Shown here in pieces: positions 23,558 through 32,298 of a DNA stretch of 64,000 bases. The position numbers were made by a program, and so were the translations under genes. Positions within the stretch are counted from its first letter, which is position 1, and every line of letters begins with the position of its first letter. The stretch is from NCBI RefSeq assembly GCF_035621455.1, contig NZ_CP141822.1:1612001-1676000 (forward strand). Reading direction: 5' to 3'. Source of the stretch: Vibrio natriegens NBRC 15636 = ATCC 14048 = DSM 759 (lineage in GTDB: Bacteria; Pseudomonadota; Gammaproteobacteria; Enterobacterales; Vibrionaceae). Under the pieces are notes generated by a model, which did not search any database, had not been told where the DNA came from, and saw only the letters and a program-made list of their open reading frames with translations.

Positions 23558-24127
23558 TTAGCTAGGCTGAGCTAGACCCATTAAGGAATTACACTTTATG
23601 TCCGTCTCTCTTTCGATGACTTTAGCAACATCTATTGGGTTATATTTGCCAATAGCATCAAACCTGATCAACTTGTGATGCCCTTCTAAAGCTGAATTCA
23701 CATAGTGGTCGCGTTCTTGACGCCTTTTCTGTCTGTGGGATGAATCATCCAATTCTATAACCGCGAGAACCTTGGTATTTCTGTCTGTAATGACGTAATC
23801 CATACGCTTAGCCCAGGTTCGAGAATTATCCTTAAAGTTAATCGGCTGTACTAGCGCCATCAATGAAACCTGACAATGTATGACGTAGTCCGAAGGTAAT
23901 ATTTCTTGTAGAACATTATAGAAGTTTCGCTCGGTCTTAGAGCTTAGGTAGACATGCTTTTTGTGTGGAACACTCATGCATTTGGTTTGAGGTGCATCCA
24001 TAGCACTACTGCTAGCTGAACCAATAAAAGGCTTAACCTGCTCTTTGCGTTGTTTCTTGCTTGCTTTCTTGGACGAGAAAACAATCAACACTAGGAATAA
24101 AATAATTACTATAACGATTTCAAACAC
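23558..24127 (-). CDS. DUF2726-domain membrane-anchored protein
   Basis: A 189-residue protein with one N-terminal helix (FEIVIVIILFLVLIVF, residues 2-17) and a cytoplasmic domain from about 60 onwards. The domain reads KTERNFYNVLQEILP, then VHCQVSLMALV-like strands, WAKRMDYVITD and VIELDDSSH, the layout of DUF2726, a restriction-endonuclease-like fold: E/D residues of RMDYV and IELDD fit the catalytic D-x(n)-E-x-D pattern. Function is unknown; it may act on nucleic acids at the membrane. Stands alone. Confidence 0.85.
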   Translation of the reverse strand: MFEIVIVIILFLVLIVFSSKKASKKQRKEQVKPFIGSASSSAMDAPQTKCMSVPHKKHVYLSSKTERNFYNVLQEILPSDYVIHCQVSLMALVQPINFKDNSRTWAKRMDYVITDRNTKVLAVIELDDSSHRQKRRQERDHYVNSALEGHHKLIRFDAIGKYNPIDVAKVIERETDIKCNSLMGLAQPS

Positions 24128-24211
24128 TCTATAAATCCTTTTACTAAAACGAAATTAAAAAAATCATTGCTCGATAAGAACTTGAATGCCATTAAGGGCG
24201 GCTCAGAAAGA

Positions 24212-24224
24212 GTGACAGTGTCAC
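24212..24224. promoter_or_regulatory. matS site (MatP-binding site) 1
   Basis: GTGAC-AGT-GTCAC, a perfect match to the 13-base matS consensus GTGACRNYGTCAC, in intergenic DNA about 800 bases from matP. Confidence 0.9.
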
Positions 24225-24247
24225 TAACATTTCATTCAAATCACTGG

Positions 24248-24568
24248 CTAGTTCGTCGTAATGTGGAGTCGGATATACTTCTCAGGAACCTTGTATCTAA
24301 AGCGCTGACCGATTTTTAAATTGGATTTCACGTATCGACACACAACCCGGTCACCTGTCCCTGATACTCGCTTAATGGATGCTTTACTTCCCTTGTGTTC
24401 CATTTCTATCATGACATCGCAATAGCCCTGATAATCATCGAACTGTTTAGTGACTTTTCGCTGAAGTTTATTTTTAATCTTTTTCGCTACCGGATTGGTT
24501 TGTGAATCATCCGCAAACGTCGGAGAGCTAAAAAGTACAAAGGCTAATAACGTGACAACGTAGCGCAT
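24248..24568 (-). CDS. Small periplasmic protein with a TolA C-terminal-like domain
   Basis: A 106-residue exported protein from the ATG at 24568 (MRYVVTLLAFVLFSS; signal peptide to about residue 19, FADD). The mature domain reads GYCDVMIEMEHKGSKASIKRVSG and VVCRYVKSNLKIGQRFRY, resembling the C-terminal domain of TolA/TonB-type proteins, including the two cysteines that pair in TolA. It lacks the helical linker and membrane anchor of TolA, so it is not TolA itself. Role unknown; an envelope function is likely. Confidence 0.75.
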   Translation of the reverse strand: MRYVVTLLAFVLFSSPTFADDSQTNPVAKKIKNKLQRKVTKQFDDYQGYCDVMIEMEHKGSKASIKRVSGTGDRVVCRYVKSNLKIGQRFRYKVPEKYIRLHITTN

Positions 24569-24688
24569 ACAGAACCCCATATAAATAATTGATAGATTTG
24601 GGGTTATGTTAGTTTTCTACGTTTTAAATACAAAAATGGGACGCTATTTTGCGCCCCATTTAACGTGAAGAAGTAATTGATATGTAGA

Positions 24689-25000
24689 CTAAGCGCGCTT
24701 TTTGCCTTTGGCTGTTTTAAAGCCTTGATGAGGGAAAACATTTCGAATTCGTTGTTGGGTTTTCTTCGGTACCGCTTTAGAAAAGACCAATCGCATACCG
24801 GTACGCTGATTATAAACTTTCATCTCTCCAGTAAACGGGTTATGTTCGCTAATGTCTTCTAAGTTGTGTTTAAAAGACGGCGGCATGTGGCCTTTTACTT
24901 TCGTGATATGGCCATCGTCAAACGACACCTTAAGCACTGGTCGGTCAACAGCAATCAGCCAAAAGATAACAACAGCAGCAATCAATATTACGTATAACAT
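24689..25000 (-). CDS. DUF3634-family membrane-anchored protein
   Basis: A 103-residue protein with one N-terminal helix (residues 2-18) and a small basic cytoplasmic domain: VLKVSFDDGHITKVKGHMPP and VYNQRTGMRLVFSKAVPKKTQQRIRNVFPH are the conserved blocks of DUF3634, a family of unknown function common in Vibrio and Shewanella. It follows matP by 10 bases in the same direction and is probably co-transcribed with it, a neighbourhood worth noting although its meaning is unknown. Confidence 0.85.
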   Translation of the reverse strand: MLYVILIAAVVIFWLIAVDRPVLKVSFDDGHITKVKGHMPPSFKHNLEDISEHNPFTGEMKVYNQRTGMRLVFSKAVPKKTQQRIRNVFPHQGFKTAKGKKRA

Positions 25001-25010
25001 TTAATACTCC

Positions 25011-25460
25011 TTAACTGGATAGCAGCTTACTTAAGTCTTCTTTAATTGACGTTACCTTCTGGCTTGCTTTTTCACTTCTTGATGCTTCGGAAAGCAGATA
25101 CTCAATCGCATCAGAGAGTGTACAGCCTAGTTCGTTCGCTCGGCTGGACAGCTTTTCCCAAACCCGGTAATCCAAATCGATGGACTTCTTCTTAGTATGA
25201 ACTTGTTCAGCATTGAAATGGCGTTTGCGTTTTGCACGAATTGCTTGCTTTAGCTTATTCTCAAGCTCTTCTGACATGTGGTTATCTATCCATGTCAGTA
25301 CTTGTGTAGGTTCGTGCTCAAGACGTCGTAGCTCAGCGACTGCGGCATCTGCTTCACTGGAGTCAATGTGACGCGTTATCGCCTCTCCATCCTTCCACTT
25401 CTTGATCAGATAGTTCCACTTCCACCCACATTCCAAATTTTCAAGTTGCTGATATTTCAT
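25011..25460 (-). CDS. matP: MatP, Ter macrodomain organiser
   Basis: DNA-binding protein that organises the replication-terminus region by binding matS sites and, through ZapB, links it to the division machinery. 149 residues from the ATG at 25460 (MKYQQLENLECGWKW). The N-terminal four-helix part includes WKWNYLIKKWKDGEAIT; the ribbon-helix-helix DNA-binding part reads KKKSIDLDYRVWEKLSSRAN and LGCTLSDAIEYLL; the last 25 residues form the tetramerising coiled coil. matP, a Lon-like protease and fabA are adjacent as in E. coli. A longer frame upstream is not part of the gene. A near-matS lies 27 bases upstream. Confidence 0.96.
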   Translation of the reverse strand: MKYQQLENLECGWKWNYLIKKWKDGEAITRHIDSSEADAAVAELRRLEHEPTQVLTWIDNHMSEELENKLKQAIRAKRKRHFNAEQVHTKKKSIDLDYRVWEKLSSRANELGCTLSDAIEYLLSEASRSEKASQKVTSIKEDLSKLLSS

Positions 25461-25486
25461 CCTTTCCGACCCATATTTCTCACCTA

Positions 25487-25499
25487 GTGACAGCGTAAC
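25487..25499. promoter_or_regulatory. Near-matS in the matP leader
   Basis: GTGAC-AGC-GTAAC has one mismatch to matS (A for C at position 11). It lies 27 bases before the matP ATG. Possible autoregulatory site. Confidence 0.4.
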
Positions 25500-25671
25500 C
25501 CAGTTATTTAAGATCAGCAAACAAATCTCTAAGAAGTATCGATGCTGATCACTCATTTGTCTAAGTCTTAAGCAAGCTAATAGGTACTGTATTGTTATTG
25601 TAGAAATTGGGACTAGGGAGTTATTGGCGGTTTCGCTATAATGGCGCCAAATTAAATGATGATGAATTTTA

Positions 25672-27312
25672 ATGAACCAACTTAACTGGCAAGACGTTAC
25701 GCCTTCGTTCGATGAATACGAAGCATTATTGAAGTCCGCTTCGACATTACCAAAGAAGACATTTGTTGATCTACAACCTCGAATGTCCGCCACAATCTCT
25801 CGCTTCACAAAACTTGGTGGCCTTACCCGTATCCTACTGATTAATTGCGTTGATAATTCAATATACCGTGGATTTATCAGTAAGGCGGTCGAACAAAGTG
25901 CTTCTTCGCCAGTGGTGACAACCGAATCGCTCGACGCGAAACATTTGTTTGATCGTTACAGTATCGCTGAGAATGGCGAAGTGACTTTAGAACAGGGACT
26001 CATTGCTCAAGCGCATGGCGGTTACCTCATGGTTCCTGCCAATTTGATTCTGGCAAACCCTGGCTACTGGCCAAGTATTAAAGCGGCCATTCAAAAGCAA
26101 CCATTTGCTGCAATGAACATGAGCCCTACGCGCGTTGCTGTGCCTGCCGTTACATCAAACACGTATGACGTAAAACTCATTGTTACGGGTGACAGAAGCC
26201 AGTTAGCAGAACTTGAATATGTCGATGAGGATTTCTCATCAGGCCTTTGTATGTATACCGAGGTTGAAGAAGACATCCACTTATCTCAGGACAATTTATC
26301 TTCCTATCTGGGTTATGTGAATTGGGTGTGTGCGGAGTACAACCTGCCAAGTTTGGATAAAGACGCTTATCGAAGACTTATGCTCGCTGGTATGCGTGAA
26401 ATGGAAGACCAGCATTATCTTCCCCTTGGCGTAATGTGGCATTGTCAGCTTTTAACCCTTGCCAGCCAGCACTGTGATTCTGATGTAATCGACTTTAAGG
26501 CGATAGACAATGCGATTGACGATAAATACTACCGTGAATCTTACCTACCGCAACGTGCCGTGTACGACATACTTGATGGTCAGGTGATCATTGAAACAAC
26601 CGGTGAACAAGTTGGTCAGATTAATGGCTTAACGGTTATTGATATGGCGGGTCACCCGGTGTCTTATGGCGAGCCTGCGCGTATTTCCTGTGTGATTCAC
26701 TTTGGTGACGGTGATGTCTCGGACGTTGAGCGCAAAGCTGAACTCGGCGGCAACTTGCACGCCAAAGGTATGATGATCATGCAGGCGTTTTTGAGTTCTG
26801 CGCTAAACTTTGATGAACCATTACCCTACGCCGCTTCTATTGTGTTTGAACAGTCTTATAGTGAAGTTGATGGCGATAGCGCCTCGCTTGCTGAACTATG
26901 CTGTTTAGTAAGTGCATTGTCTGAATGTGCGGTGGACCAACAGATCGCCGTCACGGGTGCTGTGGACCAATTTGGTCGCGTGCAAGCCGTTGGTGGTCTG
27001 AATGAAAAAATCGAAGGCTTCTATCAGGTTTGTAAGCATCAAGGCTTTACCGGGCGTCAGGGTGTGATTCTACCTGAGACGAATCTTAAGCACTTAGCCT
27101 TACATAAAAGCGTCATAGAAAGCATTCAGAATGGAGAGTTCAACATTTGGTCAGTATCTACTGTCGATGAAGCCATTCCTATCTTGATGGGTAAACCATT
27201 CCGTGGTGAAGACGACAGCATTATTGGAAAAATTGCTGAACGTATTGAAAACTTTGAAAGACATGAACACACGGAAGGATTTGTGCAGCGTATCAAAAAC
27301 TGGTTTGTTTAG
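25672..27312 (+). CDS. Lon-like protease (YcbZ type)
   Basis: A 546-residue cytoplasmic protease. The C-terminal Lon-type proteolytic domain (about 330-520) has the catalytic serine in EVDGDSASLAELC and the catalytic lysine in GGLNEKIEGFYQVC, about 40 residues later. The N-terminal half corresponds to the degenerate ATPase-like region of the YcbZ family; I see no convincing Walker A in it, so it may not hydrolyse ATP. It is a little shorter than E. coli YcbZ (586). Divergent from matP and 70 bases before fabA, as in E. coli. Confidence 0.9.
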   Translation: MNQLNWQDVTPSFDEYEALLKSASTLPKKTFVDLQPRMSATISRFTKLGGLTRILLINCVDNSIYRGFISKAVEQSASSPVVTTESLDAKHLFDRYSIAENGEVTLEQGLIAQAHGGYLMVPANLILANPGYWPSIKAAIQKQPFAAMNMSPTRVAVPAVTSNTYDVKLIVTGDRSQLAELEYVDEDFSSGLCMYTEVEEDIHLSQDNLSSYLGYVNWVCAEYNLPSLDKDAYRRLMLAGMREMEDQHYLPLGVMWHCQLLTLASQHCDSDVIDFKAIDNAIDDKYYRESYLPQRAVYDILDGQVIIETTGEQVGQINGLTVIDMAGHPVSYGEPARISCVIHFGDGDVSDVERKAELGGNLHAKGMMIMQAFLSSALNFDEPLPYAASIVFEQSYSEVDGDSASLAELCCLVSALSECAVDQQIAVTGAVDQFGRVQAVGGLNEKIEGFYQVCKHQGFTGRQGVILPETNLKHLALHKSVIESIQNGEFNIWSVSTVDEAIPILMGKPFRGEDDSIIGKIAERIENFERHEHTEGFVQRIKNWFV

Positions 27313-27382
27313 TACTGATCGGAGTTGTTTAGCGTACACGTGTTCACTAAGATGCATCTGTCAAAAATTGGAGTGATTGATA

Positions 27383-27901
27383 ATGCAAAACAAACGTGAT
27401 TCTTATAATCGTGATGATCTTCTAGCTTCGAGCCAAGGTGAGCTTTTCGGCCCAGGTCGCCCACAACTACCTGCGCCAAACATGCTTATGATGGATCGTA
27501 TTACCAAAATGTCAGAAACGGAAGGTGACTTTGGTAAAGGCTTAATTCTAGCGGAATTGGATATTACTCCAGATCTTTGGTTCTTTGATTGCCACTTCCC
27601 TGGTGACCCAGTAATGCCAGGTTGTCTTGGCCTAGATGCTATGTGGCAGCTTGTTGGCTTCTACCTAGGCTGGATTGGCGGTGAAGGTAAAGGCCGTGCT
27701 CTGGGTGTAGGTGAAGTGAAATTCACAGGTCAGATCCTGCCAACAGCGAAAAAAGTAACCTACGAAATCCACATGAAGCGCGTCGTAAACCGTAAGCTTG
27801 TTATGGGTCTAGCGGATGGCCGTGTATTAGTAGACGGTAAAGAAATCTACGTAGCGAAAGATCTTAAAGTTGGTTTGTTCCAGGACACTTCTAGCTTCTA
27901 A
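27383..27901 (+). CDS. fabA: FabA, 3-hydroxydecanoyl-ACP dehydratase/isomerase
   Basis: Key enzyme of anaerobic unsaturated fatty-acid synthesis: it dehydrates the C10 intermediate and isomerises it to the cis-3 form. 172 residues from the ATG at 27383, with GGAG ten bases upstream; same length as E. coli FabA. The catalytic histidine is in [11 protein letters not shown] (His71) and the aspartate in GLDAMWQL (Asp85). The FabR/FadR-type operators were not identified. Strong terminator downstream. Confidence 0.97.
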   Translation: MQNKRDSYNRDDLLASSQGELFGPGRPQLPAPNMLMMDRITKMSETEGDFGKGLILAELDITPDLWFFDCHFPGDPVMPGCLGLDAMWQLVGFYLGWIGGEGKGRALGVGEVKFTGQILPTAKKVTYEIHMKRVVNRKLVMGLADGRVLVDGKEIYVAKDLKVGLFQDTSSF

Positions 27902-27925
27902 GCTAAGATTTTCTGCTATTTCTTA

Positions 27926-27950
27926 AAGGGCTCCGGATGGAGCCTTTTTT
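27926..27950 (+). terminator. fabA terminator
   Basis: Hairpin GGCTCC / GGAGCC with A run before and T6 after. Confidence 0.9.
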
Positions 27951-28018
27951 GTATCTCATGCTTTTTGTTCCACTTCGCGATACCCATCCCTGTCGATTTT
28001 CTTTTGCTCAGAATGCAG

Positions 28019-28043
28019 AAAAGGCTCTTTTAAGAGCCCTTTC
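28019..28043 (-). terminator. rmf terminator
   Basis: Hairpin GGGCTCTT / AAGAGCC followed on the minus strand by TTTT. Confidence 0.85.
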
Positions 28044-28070
28044 AAATCCTTCTATTGTATGTGGGAGTTA

Positions 28071-28244
28071 TTATTTATAGAGACCAGAGTTTTTTTCATC
28101 TCTGGCATCACGCCAACCACCTAACCAATACGACCGAGCATCAACTTGTTGATATGGGCAAGCCTCTTGGGACCTTCCATTCAACCCAGCTTTATAGCCT
28201 TGAGATTGAGCTCGTTCTAGGCGATCACGCTTTTGTCTCTTCAT
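28071..28244 (-). CDS. rmf: RMF, ribosome modulation factor
   Basis: Small basic protein that dimerises 70S ribosomes into inactive 100S particles in stationary phase. 57 residues from the ATG at 28244 (MKRQKRDRLERAQSQGYKAG), preceded by AGGAA. The block RSQEACPYQQVDARSYWLGGWRDAR matches E. coli RMF closely. Downstream of fabA on the opposite strand, as in enteric bacteria. Usually induced by ppGpp in slow growth; no regulatory site recognised here. Confidence 0.97.
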   Translation of the reverse strand: MKRQKRDRLERAQSQGYKAGLNGRSQEACPYQQVDARSYWLGGWRDARDEKNSGLYK

Positions 28245-28361
28245 AGGTAATTCCTCATACAGATCCATTTGAAAAATTGCTTCTGTTTTTGTGAAACTTT
28301 AATGGAGTTTTTATGACTCCAACTACAAGAATCGATCAACTTTGGAATTTTCTCAAGGCAT

Positions 28362-28398
28362 AAAAAAAGCACAGACTCAAATCTGTGAGTCTGTGCTT
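28362..28398 (-). terminator. Terminator of the uup/DUF3466 operon
   Basis: Perfect 12-base arms AGCACAGACTCA / TGAGTCTGTGCT followed on the minus strand by a T7 run. Confidence 0.92.
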
Positions 28399-28415
28399 GT
28401 ATTAAAATTTTTTAA

Positions 28416-30137
28416 CTATTTTCTACGGAACCCAAACAAGCCAAGCATGGTCAAAGCTAACCAACCAAGTCCGGCACCTTCGCGTGTCGCACTTTCTTCT
28501 TCCACGTTTCGAGAAACGATGTCGTCCTGTGTTTGATCAGGAATAGGCATTAGTTTAACCGCAACGACCTCTTCGGTAACATCACAAGAGGCATTGTGCG
28601 CTGCAGAGTTATAGCCGCCAGAACACTTCAATGCAGTGGCTGATATCACACCTGCATCGTTGATGTCTGTTGCATCGATGATACGGAACTGGTTGTTCGC
28701 GTCAGAGTAGTCACCACCGTTAGTCAGTGAATCTAGAAGCCATGCCTTACCACCGAATAGTGATTCAGCACGTTCGCTTGCTGCACCGTCTGCGCTATAT
28801 GGGTAAATAAATCCGCGCTTACGACGTGGTTTACCGTCATCTTCACGCGTAGAGTCAGCGTCTATCTGGCCAACAATTTCGTTGTAAGCGTTGATGCCAC
28901 CCATTTTACCGCCAGCACCATTAAAGAAGATGCCAGAAGTTGGGTACACTGCACTTAGAGCGTCAGAACGAACATCAGGCACGATAAACAAACGATTAGG
29001 ATACGCACCCGCTGTCGGGATACTGCGTTTTGCCTCACCGATACCAACAAAGTTTGAGTTAACGGCTGTCAGACGTGAATTCGAGTGAATGGTATCACCG
29101 TCTTCTCTCTGACGTGCGCCAGTTACCACTTTGTTCGACCAAGTAACGTTTTCGATAGATGTTTCAGACTCTAGCGCGCCCACAAACACGGTCGCGTTCA
29201 TGTAGTTGTTGTCAGAATACGTGTTGTAACCAACGCCGTACACAGTCGTTCCATCAACGATGAAATCACGCATGCTACCTTGAGCCAGACGATTGTTGTC
29301 GCTTGACGTATTACTTGGCCACGATAGCTCTGAAACATTACCGTTCTGATCCCAGATAGCAGCTTTAGAGGTATGGTGAGTACCATTATTGTTGCTTGCT
29401 GTACGTGAAACACTACCCGATGTGAAAGTACCATCAGTTTTCCACGCATGGCTTTCAACAACAGCCGCTTGATCTTCTTCGGTAACGATATTTGGAGTAA
29501 ACGGAGCAACCACTTTGTTACGCGTTTCTAGCGTAGATGAATCTTCTGCACTGATTACGCTTTGGTTACCAACTGCTTCACCGGTTGATGTTAAGCTATT
29601 GATAACGTTGTTGTACTCATTTGTGTACGCCGCGCTATCACCTTCGACAAATGCCAAAGCATTTGAGGTAAAGTCTTTGTAGCGTTCGTTCTCCCAAGGC
29701 ACAATGTTTACCGCAGACCATGTCTCGCAGGTGTTGTAGCCAAGGTTGTAATAACAGTAACTTTCAAAATCATCACGATCGTCTACGTAAGAAAATCGAG
29801 AGTCCATTCCAAATGGTACTTCTTCACGATAGCTAATACCGTCGACTGCCTGACCTGCCGATAATGGCGTTGTACGGCTCTCTACGGCCAGCTTAAATTG
29901 ATCTTCTGTACAGTTTGCTGTTGAATCAAAACACCCTAGAGCAAATGGAGAGCCTGTAGAGGCATCCTCAACATCACCCTGCTGAATCGCGACACCATAA
30001 GCCGATTCAAAATCGACAACGTCACCGTTTACCTCAGGTGAAACTTCGATAACTTGATACAATGCAGCGTTTGCACTCATTGATGAACCTACCATCATCG
30101 CGATGGCGGTTAGTTTGAATTTGTGACTACAATTCAT
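28416..30137 (-). CDS. DUF3466-family secreted protein with a GlyGly-CTERM tail
   Basis: A 573-residue exported protein from the ATG at 30137 (MNCSHKFKLTAIAMM; signal peptide ending near SANA). The body contains repeated short motifs of beta-propeller type (TAVYGVGYNTYS-like, INAYNEIVGQIDA, DINDAGVISATAL), the NDxGxIxG pattern of DUF3466. The C-terminus has a Glu/Arg stretch, GAGLGWLA, a hydrophobic segment and FGFRRK, the tripartite GlyGly-CTERM sorting signal processed by rhombosortase before type II secretion to the surface. Function unknown. It begins 7 bases after the uup stop, so it is translated from the same message. Confidence 0.88.
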   Translation of the reverse strand: MNCSHKFKLTAIAMMVGSSMSANAALYQVIEVSPEVNGDVVDFESAYGVAIQQGDVEDASTGSPFALGCFDSTANCTEDQFKLAVESRTTPLSAGQAVDGISYREEVPFGMDSRFSYVDDRDDFESYCYYNLGYNTCETWSAVNIVPWENERYKDFTSNALAFVEGDSAAYTNEYNNVINSLTSTGEAVGNQSVISAEDSSTLETRNKVVAPFTPNIVTEEDQAAVVESHAWKTDGTFTSGSVSRTASNNNGTHHTSKAAIWDQNGNVSELSWPSNTSSDNNRLAQGSMRDFIVDGTTVYGVGYNTYSDNNYMNATVFVGALESETSIENVTWSNKVVTGARQREDGDTIHSNSRLTAVNSNFVGIGEAKRSIPTAGAYPNRLFIVPDVRSDALSAVYPTSGIFFNGAGGKMGGINAYNEIVGQIDADSTREDDGKPRRKRGFIYPYSADGAASERAESLFGGKAWLLDSLTNGGDYSDANNQFRIIDATDINDAGVISATALKCSGGYNSAAHNASCDVTEEVVAVKLMPIPDQTQDDIVSRNVEEESATREGAGLGWLALTMLGLFGFRRK

Positions 30138-30144
30138 TGAATTC

Positions 30145-32064
30145 TTAACTATCCTGTTGCATTGCTTCGAGTTCTTCCCATCTCTCGAATGCGATTTCCA
30201 ACTCCTGCTCAAGAGCAGCAAGCTGTTCCAATACCGGTTGAGTTTGTTCTACAGATTTAGCGAAAAATTCCGGATCATTCACTTGTTCTTGCAACGTCTC
30301 AATATCCGACTCTAATTGTTCTAGTTTAGCTGGAAGAGCTTCTAGTTCTCTTTGCAGCTTATATGATAATTTCTTCGAGTTGTTCTTAGGCTGAGGTGTT
30401 TTGGGAGTTTCCTCAACCACTTTTTCTTTACTCGCTGCTTTTTCAGCCGACTGACGAGCGGCCAGTACCTGCTCACGTTGCTGTCTTGCATCGTGATAAC
30501 CACCAACAAATTCTTCGATGACTCCATTTCCTTCGAAGATCCAACTTGTTGTCACCGTATTATCAACAAACTCACGGTCGTGGCTTACTAACAGTAACGT
30601 ACCCTGATAGTTGGCAAGCATTTCTTCTAAAAGTTCCAACGTTTCGATATCCAAATCGTTGGTTGGTTCGTCAAGAATAAGTAAGTTGTTTGGTTTCAGC
30701 AAGATACGCGCTAATAATAGACGGTTTTTTTCACCGCCGGAAAGCGCTTTAACTGGTGTTCTTGCTCGTTTTGGTGCAAATAAGAAATCTTGCAGGTAAC
30801 TCAGAGCATGGCGCTGACGACCGCCAACCATGACTTCTTGCTTACCATCAGCCAAGTTATCAATCACAGATTTCTCTGGGTCTAATACCTCACGGTACTG
30901 GTCAAAGTATGCAACTTCAAGCTTAGTACCACAATGCAGACGTCCAGACTGTGCTTCTAACTGGCCTAAAAGTAACTTAAGTACCGTACTCTTACCGCAG
31001 CCGTTTGGACCAATTAGTGCGATTCGATCGCCACGCATAATATTGAAGCTGAAGTTATCAACAATTTTTTTGCCTTCATAAGCAAAGGATACGTTTTCAG
31101 CTTCAAAGACAATTTTACCGGAGCGAGAGGCATCATCGATATTCAGATTAACTTTACCCTGCACATCGCGGCGGTCACGGCGCTCTTCACGAAGTTTCTT
31201 CAGTGCACGCACACGGCCTTCATTACGAGTACGACGTGCTTTAATGCCCTGACGAATCCATACCTCTTCTTGAGCAAGTTTCTTGTCGAATTCTGCATTC
31301 TGCATATCTTCAACACGAAGCATCTCTTCTTTCTCTGTCAGGTAGCCTTCGTAATCACCCGGAAATGAAGCAAGCTGACCTCGGTCAAGATCCACGATAC
31401 GTGTTGCCATCGACTTAATGAAAGCACGGTCGTGAGAAATAAAGATGATCGAACCTTTAAAGTCTTTCAGGAAGTTCTCTAACCATTCGATAGTTGTTAC
31501 ATCAAGGTGGTTAGTTGGTTCGTCCAGAAGCAGTACATCAGGATCACACACAAGTGCACGCGCCAATGCGGCTTTACGTTGCCAACCACCAGATAAATCC
31601 GTCAGCTTTGTTTCCGGGCTCAGTTTCAGCGCACTTAAAACATTGTTAACGCGATCATCAAAACGCCATGCATTGGAATGATCAAGTTGCTCCTGAACCT
31701 TAGATAAGCGATTGATGTGCTTTTCACTTGGGTCTTGAGCGACAAGATCTAGAAGATCGTGATAGATCTTTAGCTGTTCACCGACTTCGGCTAAGCCACC
31801 CGATACGTATTCGTAAACGGTGCCTTCCTGGTTGCGTGGTGGATCTTGCTCTAAACGAGAGACGACGACGTCCTGAGTGATCTGGATTTTTCCGTCATCC
31901 AGTACAATGTCGCCAGCAAGCACTTTCATCAACGTGGATTTACCGGCACCATTTCGCCCTACTAAACACACTCGTTCGTTTTCTTGTAAGGCAAATTCTG
32001 CATGGTCGAGTAACGGATGATCGCCAAATGCCAACTGCGCATTATGAATGGTAAGTAATGCCAT
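30145..32064 (-). CDS. uup: Uup, ABC-F ATPase
   Basis: Soluble twin-ATPase of the ABC-F type, thought to act on ribosomes or ribosome assembly and also to suppress precise transposon excision. 639 residues from the ATG at 32064 (MALLTIHNAQLAFGD). Two ABC domains: Walker A GRNGAGKST and GPNGCGKST, signatures LSGGWQRK and LSGGEKNR, Walker B LLLDEPTNHLD and LILDEPTNDLD. The linker between the domains is positively charged, and a C-terminal coiled coil (about 560-635), a DNA-binding part of Uup, is present. Overlaps the upstream glutaredoxin-like gene by 23 bases. Confidence 0.95.
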   Translation of the reverse strand: MALLTIHNAQLAFGDHPLLDHAEFALQENERVCLVGRNGAGKSTLMKVLAGDIVLDDGKIQITQDVVVSRLEQDPPRNQEGTVYEYVSGGLAEVGEQLKIYHDLLDLVAQDPSEKHINRLSKVQEQLDHSNAWRFDDRVNNVLSALKLSPETKLTDLSGGWQRKAALARALVCDPDVLLLDEPTNHLDVTTIEWLENFLKDFKGSIIFISHDRAFIKSMATRIVDLDRGQLASFPGDYEGYLTEKEEMLRVEDMQNAEFDKKLAQEEVWIRQGIKARRTRNEGRVRALKKLREERRDRRDVQGKVNLNIDDASRSGKIVFEAENVSFAYEGKKIVDNFSFNIMRGDRIALIGPNGCGKSTVLKLLLGQLEAQSGRLHCGTKLEVAYFDQYREVLDPEKSVIDNLADGKQEVMVGGRQRHALSYLQDFLFAPKRARTPVKALSGGEKNRLLLARILLKPNNLLILDEPTNDLDIETLELLEEMLANYQGTLLLVSHDREFVDNTVTTSWIFEGNGVIEEFVGGYHDARQQREQVLAARQSAEKAASKEKVVEETPKTPQPKNNSKKLSYKLQRELEALPAKLEQLESDIETLQEQVNDPEFFAKSVEQTQPVLEQLAALEQELEIAFERWEELEAMQQDS

Positions 32065-32284
32065 TATTTTCCAACCAATTTGTAAGTTGCTCTGAGTCAA
32101 ACGGCCAGTTCAGCTCAGAATCTTGATATTTGAGTACGGGTATCGTGACGCCGTAACGAGAAAATAGTTCATCATCGAACGCTATGTCGACGATATCAGT
32201 CTGTTCCGCCAGACCGACCTCAGTTATTAGAGAGAATGCCATCTCACAAAGATGGCAGCCCTCTGTGCTATACAATGTCAGCAC
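32042..32284 (-). CDS. Glutaredoxin-family protein
   Basis: An 80-residue thioredoxin-fold protein with the redox motif CHLC at residues 10-13 (LYSTEGCHLCEMA) and the conserved TIPVLKY segment containing the cis-proline. Family DUF836-type, usually located before uup in Vibrio; target unknown. Its stop is inside uup (23 bases overlap) and it starts 14 bases after rlmKL, so the genes rlmKL, this one, uup and the DUF3466 gene form one operon. Confidence 0.88.
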   Translation of the reverse strand: MLTLYSTEGCHLCEMAFSLITEVGLAEQTDIVDIAFDDELFSRYGVTIPVLKYQDSELNWPFDSEQLTNWLENNGITYHS

Positions 32285-32298
32285 TTCAAAATCCTTTT

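Noticed and set aside
18369..25000. CRISPR array or tRNA-linked integration
   Set aside because: No regularly spaced direct repeats, no tRNA gene and no integrase found in this accessory stretch.
32145..32157. GTGACGCCGTAAC, one mismatch to matS
   Set aside because: Inside the glutaredoxin-like gene; similar one-off matches occur at 33307 and 46977 in genes, so chance is the simpler explanation.
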